DNA from: Ophiura sarsii
Taxonomy: Eukaryota > Echinodermata > Ophiuroidea > Amphilepidida > Ophiuridae
Reading direction: 5' to 3'
DNA length: 64,000 nt
Assembly (NCBI GenBank): GCA_035610835.1
Contig: CM069445.1
Span: forward strand, 34,832,811 to 34,896,810
Shown here in pieces: positions 48,191 to 59,920 of the stretch (its first letter is position 1; every line of letters starts with the position of its first letter). Under the pieces are notes generated by a model. It searched no databases and had not been told where the DNA came from. It saw nothing but the letters and a program-made list of their open reading frames with translations. A program made the translations under genes and the position numbers.

Positions 48191-48325
48191 GTCCAGCACC
48201 CCCTGCATGCGCTGCGCCGATAGCCCTTGGTATGGAGAGTGGCTTGATAAAGGACTGTCAGATTGAGGGATCATTCAAACCAGATGTCAATGCACAGCCA
48301 CACCATGCCAGGCTTAATAAAGCAG
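48191..48325 (+). CDS. Host gene exon: F5/8 type C (discoidin) domain, N-terminal part
   Basis: Phase 1 in and out; donor GTAACA. It codes for 45 residues: PAPPACAAPIALGMESGLIK then DCQIEGSFKPD and ARLNKAG. The 'C-x-x-P-[IL]-[AG]-[LM]-G-M-E-S-G-x-I-x-D-x-Q-I' opening is diagnostic of discoidin/F5-8C domains, which bind sugars or phospholipids outside the cell. Confidence 0.92.
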
Positions 48326-48357
48326 GTAACAACATCCGCACCTATGGAGGTGTTAGA

Positions 48358-48430
48358 AGGCGGGGTAGGGACACGAGGGAGGGGAGTGGAAGAGGGGAGG
48401 AGGAGGGAAGAGGGCGAAGGGAGGGGGAAG
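48358..48430. repeat. Purine-rich (G/A) stretch
   Basis: About 70 bases of almost pure G and A on the + strand (AGGGGAGGAGGAGGGAAGAG type) in a 306-base intron, directly between two discoidin exons. Confidence 0.75.
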
Positions 48431-48631
48431 TGTATAAAGCAATAATGTATGGTAAAGATGAAGTGGTTGGACAGCTTGATTCATTTCATTCAATTCGAAA
48501 ATTAAAATCTATCCTTCCTAGTCTTTGGGTAATGAAAAAGTCATTTCCTCAACTGGGAATCGAACAAGGGACTTTCTAATTTCATTGTAATTAACATACA
48601 CGTCACATAAGGCTATCTTGTCTCTTCACAG

Positions 48632-48819
48632 GATGGAAAACTGCAGCCCGTGGAGGGCGCTTTCTCTATGACCGATGGCTCAAAGTTGACCTGGGTCGAA
48701 TGGTGACCCTGACCTTAATCTATACGCAAGGTGGTCCCAGTGGGGACATAGGGTCGTTTGATTTGCTGTATAGCACTAATGATGCACTGTATAAAAAGGC
48801 AAAACCGTTGGATGTCGAG
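48632..48819 (+). CDS. Host gene exon: F5/8 type C domain, middle part
   Basis: Acceptor TGTCTCTTCACAG, donor GTAAAG; phase 1 in, phase 0 out. It reads GWKTAARGGRFLYDRWLKVD then LGRMVTLTLIYTQGG and GSFDLLYSTND. It matches the family core 'W-[LI]-Q-[VI]-D-L-G ... V-T-G-I-x-T-Q-G ... Y-x-[VL]-x-Y-S-x-D'. A six-residue GGPSGD loop sits where family members usually have a short turn. Confidence 0.92.
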
Positions 48820-48847
48820 GTAAAGCAATGTATGATTTAAGGGCACT

Positions 48848-49124
48848 ACAATCATAGAAAAAAGGTGTTCGAACACTGACCATTGTTTGCACCGTTTAAT
48901 TACCCTATAGTACGCATTTTTAGAGTCATGTGAAAATACCAATTTGCATCTGCTAGCCTGAAAGCCCCCCTTCAATATACCCCTCCCCTCCCCCCACCAA
49001 TCAATGTTGCTAGGCCACGGGCTGATGTTTGGCAAGTTGGGCGACTCAACATTGATCAGGGGGAAAAGGGGGATGACTTTACATTAGGCCTACTTAGTGT
49101 TCGAACACTTTTTTCTAACATTGT
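48848..49124. mobile_element. MITE family 4 (GTGTTCGAACACT ends), copy A
   Basis: The ends ACAATCATAGAAAAAAGGTG and the inverted CACTTTTTTCTAACATTGT flank a 277-base body. A copy differing at only a few positions lies at 51079-51354, so both moved recently. The target duplication is unclear. Confidence 0.85.
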
Positions 49125-49704
49125 CTGAGCTATTGAAAACACGCGCTGTCATGCCTCACGTTTTACATCATAACTTGAGAACCACTCAATCGATATCAAT
49201 GTGATTTTCACACATTGTAGCGTATACAATGCGCAATAAGACCACTTAATATTATTAATAAATATTAAGTACTTTTTACAAAATGATGATTTTCAACCAA
49301 TATTTCCTTCAAATTTCAACATATTTAGAATGGCGCAATTCGTATATGTGCAGGTAACGGTTAAATAAATGGAACACACATGTAATATTTTGGTATTAAT
49401 GACAACCAATTTTATCTAAACGTTGATACAAACTCGAATGCGAGTTCATGGGTAATATTTAAGTCATGTACATACTATATAGCATATAGGCCCTAACTGC
49501 TATCTACGGTAGATAGCAATAACCACTATAGCACCAAATGCCCACGCCAAAATGATAGAATATATTGTTATGAACATTAATTAGCATCACGTCATAGCAT
49601 AAAAAGAAAAAAGAAAAAGAAATGAATAAAAAGAATAAATAAAAATACTGAATGAAAATAAGATCTAGAAGAGAATTAAAAAATAAAATAAAAAGTAATA
49701 AAAG

Positions 49705-49790
49705 TAAGATAGGCCAATGACAGATTCGAACCCACTACCATTAAATATAGGTTTGGTAACAGGCGAGCGATCTATCGACTGATCTAAACG
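49705..49790 (-). repeat. tRNA-derived SINE-like fragment
   Basis: The - strand shows an A-box-like TTAGATCAGTCGATAGATCG and, about 35 bases on, a good B box GGGTTCGAATC, spaced as in tRNAs. The sequence does not fold into a full cloverleaf by eye and lacks clean ends, so it is called a tRNA-derived repeat and not a tRNA gene. The rest of 49125-50588 shows no feature. Confidence 0.5.
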
Positions 49791-50588
49791 AGGTGTTGAT
49801 AGTGAAAGGTTTTCAGAAAAGATACTATTGCATTCGATGGAATATATGAAGTGTATCCGTAAAACAGAGCGGAACGGACTACTAAGGTGTTTGTAACATG
49901 ATTGGCACTCACCTATTCTAAATTCCATTGAATTGATACATGACATCAATGACTTGTTTGGATTAGCCTATCAGATACACATCCAATAGGAACACCTTGA
50001 GTCTTAAAAGACTGAACAAAGTTTAGTGAGAGCAACAACATATCTACAAATACAATGCACGGAGAAGCTGAAAGGTGATGGTAAAGGTAAAACGTTGGAG
50101 ATTTCTCATTGGCATAACACACACTGCAACGATTCTCCGTCTTTTAAAAGAAGAATATAATTAAGTATATAATTTTACTTGTTGGTGAATCGTTCAAAGT
50201 GCGTGTTTGTCTATGAGCATGATGATGGTAAAACGTTAACGGTTGACCATTTACCAAAATCATCAATAGAACCCGTTTGATCAATGTAGGCTATAGTTTT
50301 GCGTCATCAGTCTGAGAGAACATTATTTTAATAATGTAAGAGATGATTACTGACCATAATTTGTTGTCGGAAAAATAGTATTGCAGAAAAGATGTAGTGA
50401 CACGCTCAATTATTACGCATATTAATAAAAGTTCGATTAGGCCTAACTCATGATAAAACCATATAATAATTAACACATAGTAAAACATCAATTGAATGTT
50501 TAGAAATCCATCAATTTGTTATAGTTAGCACTTGACATGAACAATGTTCTTGACCTTTATTAGTTAGATCATGCCCTACTTTACTGAA

Positions 50589-50702
50589 CTGCATTGAAAT
50601 AAGTACAAACATGCCTAGTATTGGTCCAGTAATCCTTGAGATAGACTTTGAAAGTTGAAATGTTTTTGAAAAATCTGCTTTGCATATACCGCGTGGAAAG
50701 CG
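50589..50702. mobile_element. MITE family 1, left-truncated copy
   Basis: Body words ATGCCTAGTATTGGTCCAGT and AATCCTTGAGATAGACTTTG end in CCGCGTGGAAAGCG before TTAA (50703-50706). The other half is missing. Confidence 0.7.
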
Positions 50703-51078
50703 TTAAATCGTCCCTCTATAGAGTTGAAATGTGTTTGGATTAAGTCGTCACATTAAATAAATTAAATACAAACACCTCAGAATTTAACAGTCACAATAAT
50801 TTATTCACTATGTATTTGGTGTCGGTAATGCTATACATTTCAAGTATATGACAAGATACATAATCATAATGACCTTTACATTTACACACATTTAGATATA
50901 TTCAACAATTCAATCGTACGAACAATTCCTTAACATTCACCGTTCCCATTCATATTACACACGATGACGGACCTAAACCATCCTGATAATCATGCCAAAT
51001 CTCAGAAGAATAGCTTATATACTTTTGGAGATACACGCCAAAACCAAATTTAGATGATTTCCTTAAGCGATTTTATAC

Positions 51079-51354
51079 ACAATCATAGAAAAAAGGTGTT
51101 CGAACACTGATCATTGTTTGCACCGTTTAATTACCCTATAGTACGCATTTTTAGAGTCATGTGAAAATACCAATTTGCATCTGCTAGCCTGAAAGCCCCC
51201 CTTCAATATACCCCTCCCCTCCCCCACCAATCAATGTTGCTAGGCCACGGGCTGATGTTTGGCAAGTTGGGCGACTCAACATTGATCAGGGGGAAAAGGG
51301 GGATGACTTTACATTAGGCCTACTTAGTGTTCGAACACTTTTTTCTAACATTGT
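51079..51354. mobile_element. MITE family 4, copy B
   Basis: Same orientation as and nearly identical to 48848-49124. The intervening 1.95 kb is not duplicated, so this is a second insertion and not a segmental copy. 51355-52087 holds no recognised feature. Confidence 0.85.
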
Positions 51355-52087
51355 AGGTATAGATACCAGTACATTTGTGACCCGTCACATCAAAATGGAC
51401 AATGTTGGAGGCATGACTTGAAAGAGCATATTTTAAGCTTTGAAATGACACCATGTTGAAGGTAATCAGACTTTGTAATCACAAGATGTGATTTGAAGAA
51501 GAACATTTTTTTTCTATAATATTTTCTTTATATATTTCACCAAATATATTGGCCTCTATCTAAAAACTGTGTTTGCCGACAATATGTCCTTTTTGACGCG
51601 ACTGGTCACATTTAATCAAATTGGAAGTAAAAGCGTTTAAGATAAACAATAGTGTTTTACAACTGCATTGCCAACATTATAACATGGTTTATCAATTCAT
51701 AATGAGTCAAAATATTTTTTTAATGATGATAACATGTCATTTTTGTGCCAATTTTGCGAAAATATGACCAACATTATTTTGGCCAACTTGTAATTTTCAA
51801 AAGGTCACAGTTCAAAAACTATTGATCTACGATCGAAGTTGTGATTGACTTTTTTGTTTAAAACACTTATCCCAACAACATAATATACTTTTTATAGTCA
51901 ATAGCTCATTTTTTAGTTTTTTACCATGTTAAATTTAGTTTTTGACTTCCCATTGAAACACATGTGACCTTTGACCCTAAATCGAGGTCTAGGGTCATAA
52001 CGTGCAACCTACGAACGTGGGATAAGGTGAATTTGTGTTTAGGGATATATTTGCAACCTTTTGGTAATAATTTCATGTTATGCCCAG

Positions 52088-52385
52088 AGGTGGACTACAA
52101 GAGTGAAAGATACAGACCATCGTCCCATAGTCTATTGGGGTAAGCATTCAATAACACTGTGGTATTCACTTTGTATCCCATCAACCCAGTTCAATCATCG
52201 CAAATCAAATCCAGCACCAGGCATCATCCTCTCCGATAACAAAGTGCCCCACACGCTGCTCAACCCAGTAGAGGCTCGCTACGTTGTCGTGCAGCTCACG
52301 GACTACCCCTTCTCATCAGTTGATAAGCTGTACAACATGATGAGGGTGGAGTTCCATGGATGTGCCATATCAGCACTTCAAACAG
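52088..52385 (+). CDS. Host gene exon: F5/8 type C domain, C-terminal part
   Basis: Acceptor TTATGCCCAG, donor GTGTGT; phase 0 in, phase 1 out. It ends with the family hallmark PVEARYVVVQLTDYP ... MMRVEFHGC (usual '...A-R-Y-[VI]-R-[IL] ... [LM]-R-x-E-[LF]-x-G-C'). The first half (RWTTRVKDTDHRPIVYWG...) is longer than usual and little like the family. A GTAAGC/CCCAG pair inside (52141-52190) could be taken for a 50-base intron, but using it breaks the frame. Confidence 0.9.
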
Positions 52386-52427
52386 GTGTGTATTATGCAG
52401 CTTTATGCTTGCCGAAATTTGTGTTAA

Positions 52428-52798
52428 AGGGACATTAAGTGGTGTTGAAAATTTTAAATGTTTAAAAATTTACTTCAGAATTCAAGATGAACATTAAAAA
52501 TTGCCGTTATTGTTGTTTCTACTAACAAAAACAAAGCAAAACTTGATTAAAACAATATCATCGCTATTTATTGTAAAACGCCCTCTATGCAAGTATGGTG
52601 GGATACTGTCGGATGTAAAATGCTCGTCCCGGCTGTACGAGCATTTTTGAATCGACGTTTACTTGTACAAAGAGAGCTGATTTTTCTTAATCCTTAATAG
52701 GTGTAAGTTCATACATGTAATACAATTATAAAAATAAACTAATCTCAGTTTTTATCATAATTGAGGGCGCAGCTGCCAACACATCTCTTAGTGCCCCT
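52428..52798. mobile_element. MITE family 3 (TTAA target), copy B
   Basis: TTAA at 52424-52427 and 52799-52802. The ends are AGGGACATTAAG and the inverted CTTAGTGCCCC. It shares its whole body with 37636-37991. Confidence 0.8.
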
Positions 52799-52802
52799 TT
52801 AA

Positions 52803-54712
52803 CATATTATTCTAGGAAATTCAGTACATGTATTTTGCATTTGTGGTGGGTTCTCAGGAAACCAGAAAAAGGTCATGTTCCTTCACACCAGTCATTTTAT
52901 ATTAGGGAGGGCACAGTTGGAAGAGTTTGTCATTTCACTAAAATAAAAAATCAAGGATTCCCAGATTGAGCAATGCATTTATAATACTCATTTGGGCAAA
53001 TTAATATTTCAATGTCCAATTATTTGTTTTTTAGTTTCCCTCCTATTATATGTGTGTTCTAATAGGGCTATCACACCTACGACGATCAGGTGCAGGCCTT
53101 GCGCTTTCGTTGAGCTGAAAAGTATCAAAAATAGCAAAGCTCCAAGCAAAACGCTTGAAGGTCTCTTTGAACCAATTGAGAACGCTGTGGACACTGGCTA
53201 GAGCGGGAGAGGGTCCCCATGTTACACGCAGGAAGAGCGCGGCAACTGCTCAAAATTGTCCATTTAAAAAAAATAAGGTAATAGTTCTTAGTACGCTCCT
53301 ATCCTGCTTATCACATTTTCATGGCGCTCTTATTACGACCTATTGTGTTTCTACTTCAAAGTCTCACAGGCTCTCACTGCGCTCTATGCTGTAAACGTTC
53401 TTAGTGCGCCCAAGTTGCTGTCTGCGTTACTAGTATATTCTCAATACGTTCTGTGTTCGCGGAGAGTACTGCACAAAGGTTATTAGATTCAAATCATCCC
53501 CCAAGTACAATACCAAACACCTGTTGAACTTATTGATCCAAGTGATTGGATTCCATCCAAGGCACAAGATAAGCGGGCGCTGGGCGATTTTTACCCCTCG
53601 GTCCTCCTGCTATAGCGCCCGGTAATGCTAAAAAATTAACAGCCGAGCACTGATATTTTGCCCAAACCAGCGCCCATTGACGATCGGGAAGCTTGCCAAA
53701 GACATCAAATTTTGAATTGCCAATGTTGCCACGCTGGATATTTTGTTTAAAATCCGAGTCGAATATGTTATTTGGAAGTCTCCACATTTCATAACAGCCA
53801 AATTTTAGCACAAAAATACTCATTTTACTGAACAAAAGATGTATGCCCTTATAAAAGTTTATTTGATTTAATAAAAAGCTCCCGGTAGACTGAAAGTAGC
53901 TCCTGGTTTTCAATAAATCCCATGATCCGGGCGCTACTTTTGAAAAAAAGTAGCTCCCGGTAAAAAAACTGTTATCTTGAGCCTTGATTCCATCCATGCA
54001 TGTCTTGGTCTAAGGATTATTTGAACTAATGACCCTGTGCAATCACTCTATAAAGAGAGCCTTCTGCCTGCTTAGTCTGTTTTCGGGGTTTGACAATTGA
54101 ACAACATACATAGAACGACATAGACACCATGGGAAGTTAAACTTCAGCACCCAAGGGCAGCGCTCACGCCGAACTTTTCCATGCACAAAACAAGCGTGGT
54201 GCACTGGCGTTCAAGGGCTACCACGGGGTCCCTATCATGACCCTCTCACGTCCCAGCCAGTTCCCACTGCATCACCGAGGGGTTCTTGGAGACCTTGATG
54301 CGCTTGGCTTGGCATTTTGATAATTTTTCAGTGTAATGCAATCGCCAGCCTGATCGCAGTAGAATGTGATAGGGTTTTAGTGACCTTGATTTAAAACTTG
54401 ACAATTTTGGACAGTTTTCCACGCTCTCACTGCGGGTTATTCATATTTTTTCAGCGTAGTGCAATTGCCTGATCACCGTAGGTGTGACAGGACCTTAAAT
54501 CACCTTATAATATTTCCTCTTTTATTTCTTGATGTATAATATTATCATCAGTATACAGTAATGTCCATGCCTCTGAAGACATGCATCCAAATTTGAGTTA
54601 TGTTTAATGATTTATTAAGGATGGCCAAATATATTTGTGAGCTCTGCTCTGATTTTGGCCAGCCCACCAATGTCTGTACTTATAATTAGTGCATATGTAT
54701 ATTAATGATAGG

Positions 54713-54755
<43 letters not shown>

Positions 54756-55241
54756 AAATGATGGGTGTTCAGGGGGCAGAGTCTTCTTGGTGGGGTCAGG
54801 GGGGCGAAGCACCTTGAAGCTGTTGGATTTTGGGCGTAACAATGTGTCAAAAACCCCTAAAATCATCACATTATAAGACTACAAACGTGTTTACATCATT
54901 ACATAAGACAGCTATAATAATATTCCAAACCTCAAAAATATTCAAAACCCAGATACCCTGTACCGTGTTTCTAAAATACATAAAAAATACAAAATGATTA
55001 TTGTTTTAAATATAAACACCAGCAATATAAAAGTGAACATGTTTCCTACATTTTATGTTGATTTTATTGAGATATCTCTTTTTGTTCTTGTGTGGCAAGA
55101 CTTAATCGAAAATCGATAAAAAAAAGTGTTTTCAAATTTGTTAGCTCAAAAGCCATCGGCAAATTTGATTAATGCATGGTTTGGGTTAGGTTTAGGGTTA
55201 AATGATAAATGACCAAACATTCAGAGACTTGTCACCCCGTA
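52803..55241. other. Intron sequence with a long G run
   Basis: No exon was recognised. A G run of nearly 40 bases lies at about 54714-54752. At 53570-53970 short words such as GGGCGC and AGTAGCTCCCGG recur (53896 and 53950), suggesting an old repeat. Open frames here are small and biased. Confidence 0.5.
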
Positions 55242-55245
55242 TTAA

Positions 55246-55590
55246 AGGTAGATGTTCCGATTTTCAACTGGAAGTTTTCTATTCTACATGAAAGGTCATC
55301 CTTAAAAAAGTCGTGTTCCAAAGTTTGAGTTGCATAGCTCTAATGGTTCTTATTTTAGACGCACAAGATGCTGTGAACTGTACCCATTGAGTAGTACACA
55401 AACTATATCGGTGGTTACCACCATTCGCGGTAATTCGACGCTATTTCATCGATTTCTCCGTAATTATACTGATTTAGGCCGTCAAATTTCAGTATGATGA
55501 TGAGAAAAATACGAGCTTTCATATGATATGAAAATCTCCGTATGTTTGAAATAATTCTGTGTTACGAAAATGTGATCGGGTCATCTACCT
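55246..55590. mobile_element. MITE family 2, copy B
   Basis: TTAA flanks (55242-55245; 55591-55594), ends AGGTAGATGTTCCGAT and ATCGGGTCATCTACCT. It is the near-identical mirror image of copy A at 4194-4539. Confidence 0.85.
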
Positions 55591-55800
55591 TTAAGTTATT
55601 AATACATTCACTGTGCCATACCTGCCCTAAACTGCAAGATGCCAATTTAAATGCGGTGGTTTGGTCCATTGAAAGTGACATATTCAATGCCAGGAAACTA
55701 TGGAGTATTTTAGCCAGAATTTTAATTGAAATTGGTATTATAAGCATACACACGATAGTTGATGATACAGATGATATGTCTTTGGGCAGAACCTAGTTAA

Positions 55801-56015
55801 CACTTTCCATGCGGCAGGCATCTGCAGACGACATTCAAAAAATGTCACAACACATTTCAAAAATATTAAAATAATTGAATTTCGTTACCATATTTGGAAT
55901 CACCATGCGAAATGCATTAAAATAAGTACACACATGCCTAGTATTGGTTCTGAAATCCTTGAGATAGACTGTGAAAATTGGATGTATGGTAAAACCAATA
56001 GTCGCATGGAAAGTG
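55801..56015. mobile_element. MITE family 1, copy in unit 1
   Basis: TTAA flanks at 55797-55800 and 56016-56019. The ends are CACTTTCCATGCGGCAGG and GTCGCATGGAAAGTG. Its right TTAA is also the left TTAA of the next MITE. Confidence 0.85.
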
Positions 56016-56019
56016 TTAA

Positions 56020-56377
56020 AGGTAGATGTTCCGATTGCTGGCCCGATTTTCAACTTGATGTTTTCTATTTTACATGAAAGGTCATCCTTAAAATTGTCAC
56101 ATTCCAAAGTTTGAGTTGCATAACTTCAACGGTTCTATTTTTAGAAGCACAAAGCCACACAAAAATTGCCCATTGAGTTGTACACAAACTGGTTGGTGGT
56201 TAACCACCTTTGGCAGTAATTCACCACATTTTAGCCTATAATTTCTAAATGGAACGTTTCTGGCCCCTAAGATTTTACAGACATAATGAGAAAAATATGG
56301 GGAATCTTCTGATATCAAAATATCTTGAAGTGAAAAAAAAAATCATAGCCCCAAAAAAGTGATCAGAACATACACCT
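56020..56377. mobile_element. MITE family 2, copy D
   Basis: TTAA flanks (56016-56019; 56378-56381), ends AGGTAGATGTTCCGAT and ATCAGAACATACACCT. It differs from copy B more than copies A and B differ from each other, so the tandem units were probably not made by one simple recent event. Confidence 0.8.
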
Positions 56378-56586
56378 TTAAGTTAATAATAATCCATCCA
56401 CTGTGTCATACCTGTCCTAAACTGCAAGATCCCAATTTAAATGTGGCGGTTTGGTCCATTGAAAGTGACATATTCAATGCAAGGAAACTATGGAATATTT
56501 TAGCCAAAATGTTAATTGAAATTGGTATTATAAGCATACACACAATAGTTGATACAGATGATCTATATTTGGGCAGAACCTAGTTA

Positions 56587-57172
56587 ACACTTTCCATGAG
56601 GCAGGCATCTGCAGACGACATTAAAAAATGTCACAAGATGTTTCAAAAATGTTAAAATAATTGAATTTCATTACCATATTTGGAATCATCGTGTAAAATG
56701 CATTACACATGACTAGTATTGGTTCCAGTGGCGTGCGCAGGATATTGTGAGTGGGGGGGCCACATGGCCATAAATGAAATGCCCCCGATTATTTGAGTAA
56801 AGAATTTCGCGCGTTGCGCGCGAAAATTTTCGAATATACACCTTTTTTTTGCACGATTGAGCTACATTTTGGCTCTAAACAAGCTTGTACCAAAGAATAT
56901 TGCATTTTGGGAAGACATATGCGTGCATAGCGCGCGAAAAATTTTCATCTGTGTTTTTGACTATCATAATTCCATGATGCCACTGACCTAGCCTCCTTCT
57001 CAATTCCCCCGACTGGCCTAAGTTTCCCCCGACTGACTCAATAGTGGGGGGGGGGGGCCGCGGCCCCCCCGGCCCCCCCCTTTGCGCACGCCACTGATTG
57101 GTTCTGAAATCCTTGAGATACACTTTGAAAGTTGAAATAGGTTTCTGTTTTGTATAATTATGGTAAAACCAA
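56587..57172. mobile_element. MITE family 1, copy in unit 2, broken twice
   Basis: It starts after TTAA (56583-56586) with CACTTTCCATGAGGCAGG. It is interrupted by a hAT MITE (56726-57096) and again after AAAACCAATAG by the large element at 57173. Its missing last bases (CCGCTGGAAAGTG then TTAA) reappear at 63034-63052. Confidence 0.8.
56726..57096. mobile_element. hAT-like MITE (8-bp target duplication)
   Basis: ATTGGTTC lies on both sides (56718-56725; 57097-57104). The ends are CAGTGGCGTGCGCAGG and TGCGCACGCCACTG. The target word is part of the family 1 MITE, so the nesting order is certain. Non-coding, with G and C runs near the right end. Confidence 0.9.
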
Positions 57173-57762
57173 TAGACGTTATTCGTAATTGGCGATTGCA
57201 AACTATAGATGGCGACATTCTCTGATGTGACGTCACTAATAATAACGAAAGCGAGGCCAAAGACGATGAATTACGTAAACATTAGGTGTTGTGTGACTGC
57301 AGTTGATGAACGACGTCAAAATTGTTCGTAATTTTCCCTTCTTTTTACATAAACCAGCTAGTAACGAATAAGCGCGTTATGAAACTTATATTGTACAGCA
57401 TTTGCACGAAGACAATGTAGCTCAAACGCTATCGCCATTCACTAGTTTGCAGACATTGTTTGCGATTTGTCATAGCGGTTATGACTTCCGAATTTGAAGC
57501 CCCATTCACATTGAAGTATTTGACATGCTTGGGTTTTGTTCTAGGGTCAGACCTGAGACGCATTCAGGTCAGACGAGTATTGGTTACCTACCAGCAATTT
57601 AAAACCAGTGGGAGTAAATGGTTCATAACATGTTGACTCATATGCTTTCATTCCATAGCTCTCATACAGAGAGTGAGGTTTCAGAGAAAAAAAACCATCC
57701 CAAAGGCCAAACGCAGGTTAGGTTAGGGTAGGGCCAAGGAGAGGGGCTGTCATTTTCTTTGA

Positions 57763-57795
<33 letters not shown>

Positions 57796-58154
57796 GGGTC
57801 CAAAATATCCTGGGGCTGGTGTTGGGGGCATAGTTTTTTACATAAAAATAGGGAGTCATGGGAATCAGGATAACTCGGCATTTTAGACAACTCGGCCATA
57901 GTACAACTCGGGGGTAAGATAACTCGGCCTATATGACAACTTGCCATACATGTACATACATGGCAACCCAGCCCACAGACTTGTGTTGTCCATGTCATTT
58001 TATATGTTTTTAGGTTGGATTGCGTTGGATTGTTCAGTGCTTTCATATGAAAAGTCCAACCGGGGACTTCAGTTCAATCAATTATGTTATTATAATTGAA
58101 ATTTGTATGGAGGCTGAGTGGTAAACAAACTATGCATATTTTTAAACACTTCAG

Positions 58155-58267
58155 ATGCTTTACCATGCAGCTACCAGGCACTAAACCAGATTTGCAAGAA
58201 CTGGGACGTTTCTGAGGATTGCAGATTTATTCAAAGATTGAGGGCGTCCCCTGAAAAGATCACATAA
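58155..58267 (+). CDS. Possible alternative last exon of the host gene
   Basis: After an acceptor-like AACACTTCAG the frame in phase 1 (fitting the donor at 52385) reads DALPCSYQALNQICKNWDVS and on to a stop at 58265-58267. Two cysteines and a tryptophan make it look more protein-like than its surroundings. It lies inside the 5.9-kb inverted-end element, so it may be element-derived or chance. It would give a protein ending soon after the discoidin domain. Confidence 0.25.
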
Positions 58268-58355
58268 TACATACCTTTAAATTCATATTACAAAGATTGA
58301 GTTTTATTTTCAGCATAATGAGCTCAGCAAATTATTCTCAATGTTATAGTACTCC

Positions 58356-59291
58356 TAGGAATAATTTAGATACCTTTTTCGAACCATGGTGTTTGAGCTC
58401 CGTACGGCCGTAATTTGGCAAATCAGCGTAACTCGAAAATTACGTTTTTGAGATATGAGCACTTTAAAGTGTTAGTCATAGTGTTTGCTTTTTTAAAAAT
58501 TATTTACAGAGTAAGTTCATTTAAAAGGAAAACGTGCATGATGTTACATTTTCTTTATTTTTAAAATCTTAAGTAAAATAAACTGTTTTTACTAAAGATA
58601 CAGCTGATTTTAACCAGATACGCGGGTTTGCCAAATCGACATCTAATTATACACAGAGTTAATCTTGCAAAAACAGCGTAACTCAATTTACGTGTAATTC
58701 GTTGGTTACTATTTTTCGCCAAACCCGCGTATCTCGTTTCAAAATCGCTGTTTGGCAAAGGCGCTTTGCCAAGAAATGACTAGATTTTGAAACACGTAAT
58801 ACGAGTTACGCTGTTTTACCATATTGAAACGCTTACGGTTGCAAAACAAGGATGAGATACGCTATGCTATCTTTAAAACGGTACGTCGAGGGCTTTTGAG
58901 ACTATCACAAATGAAAAGAGCGCCCTCGATTTCTCCAAAAATGCATTTAACTCAAAATGTCAATATTTCGACTTACGCTGTTTTGCCAAATTATGGCCGC
59001 GTAGCTTTCGAGGTCATCACGACCCCTTCATTCAGCGTAGTGTTTACTTCCCTCTGTTTGTCACATGACCACCTTTTGGGCGATCACATAACAGCAGGTC
59101 ATCGTAGATGGCGGGTAGGTCGTAGCCGGTGGATTTCAATTGCCTGATCTTACGTTTCCAAAACTGCTCTTCTCTGGCGATAACTTGGACGTCGTCAAGC
59201 TTGACACTACGCTGAATGAAGGGGTCGTGATGACCTCGAAAGCTACGGAGCTCAAACATCATGGTTCGAAAAAGGTATCTAAATTATTCCT
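58356..59291. mobile_element. Nested palindromic element
   Basis: The left arm 58356-58400 (AGGAATAATTTAGATACCTT...GAGCTCC) is mirrored at 59247-59291. A second mirror pair is 59001-59046 and 59203-59247 (CACTACGCTGAATGAAGGGG). The words GCGTAACTC and GAGTTACGC recur between. A - strand frame (59044-59262) with REEQFWKRKIRQLKSTGYDL resembles the tail of some reverse-transcriptase proteins, but too little remains to call. Confidence 0.6.
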
Positions 59292-59920
59292 AAAATCATG
59301 ATCGAACCCAATATCAGCCTACATGTTAGTACTTCTATTGAAAATCGTGGATCTTGGAATATAACAACCAACACTAAAGCCATGTTCCCACAGACAACAA
59401 AATCCCAGAGTAGTCTAGACTAGTCCGGACCCGGACTAAATCTTTAGACTAGTACGCCCGTTTTTTTACGTCCGGACTCAAATTTTTTAAAATTATATTT
59501 TAAGACTACCTTATTAATTTGGCATGCTCGCAGGTTACACTTAGGTTGAGAAAAAAAAGAGCCAGCAAATTGTTAGATTCTTTTATGGTATTCTTAAAAA
59601 CAAAGTGCATGTAAACCACGTTCTAATACAGAATTGACACAGTCATAGTTCACTCAACAAGGAAATATCAATCTAATACATGTTGGCATAATTCAGATTT
59701 TATTATTGCCATAATGGCATAATCATTGATGTTATATGTAAATACATATTCAAAAATAAAAGTACACTTTGGTCTCTTATGGTATTAAATATTCCATTCA
59801 TTGTATTGATGTACAATATAAGGACTGCTTGAATCTAATCATTGCAGTGAGCAATTAAAGATCATGTTTACAGCTTGTACAAGAATGTGAAACTTTAAAA
59901 AAGGGTTTGTTAATAAAGGT

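Larger units (their letters stand above)
55242..57172. repeat. Tandem duplication of a two-MITE composite (step about 785 bp)
   Basis: Unit 1 (55242-56015) is a family 2 MITE, then a 205-base spacer, then a family 1 MITE. Unit 2 (56016-57172) repeats the same order. The spacers (55595-55796; 56382-56582) match at most positions (CTGCAAGAT.CCAATTTAAATG, TTTGGTCCATTGAAAGTGAC). TTAA sites lie at every junction. Unit 2 is further split by a hAT MITE. Confidence 0.85.

Noticed and set aside
52141..52190. Possible 50-base intron (GTAAGC ... CCCAG) inside the last discoidin exon
   Set aside because: Removing it shifts the frame, and the ORF reads straight through to the RVEFHGC hallmark. The length is also too short for an intron.
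54714..54752. Long G run as a possible structured regulatory element
   Set aside because: Several such G runs (57765, 61926, 62390) sit in MITEs or junk and may be inflated by sequencing or assembly. I have no support for a function.
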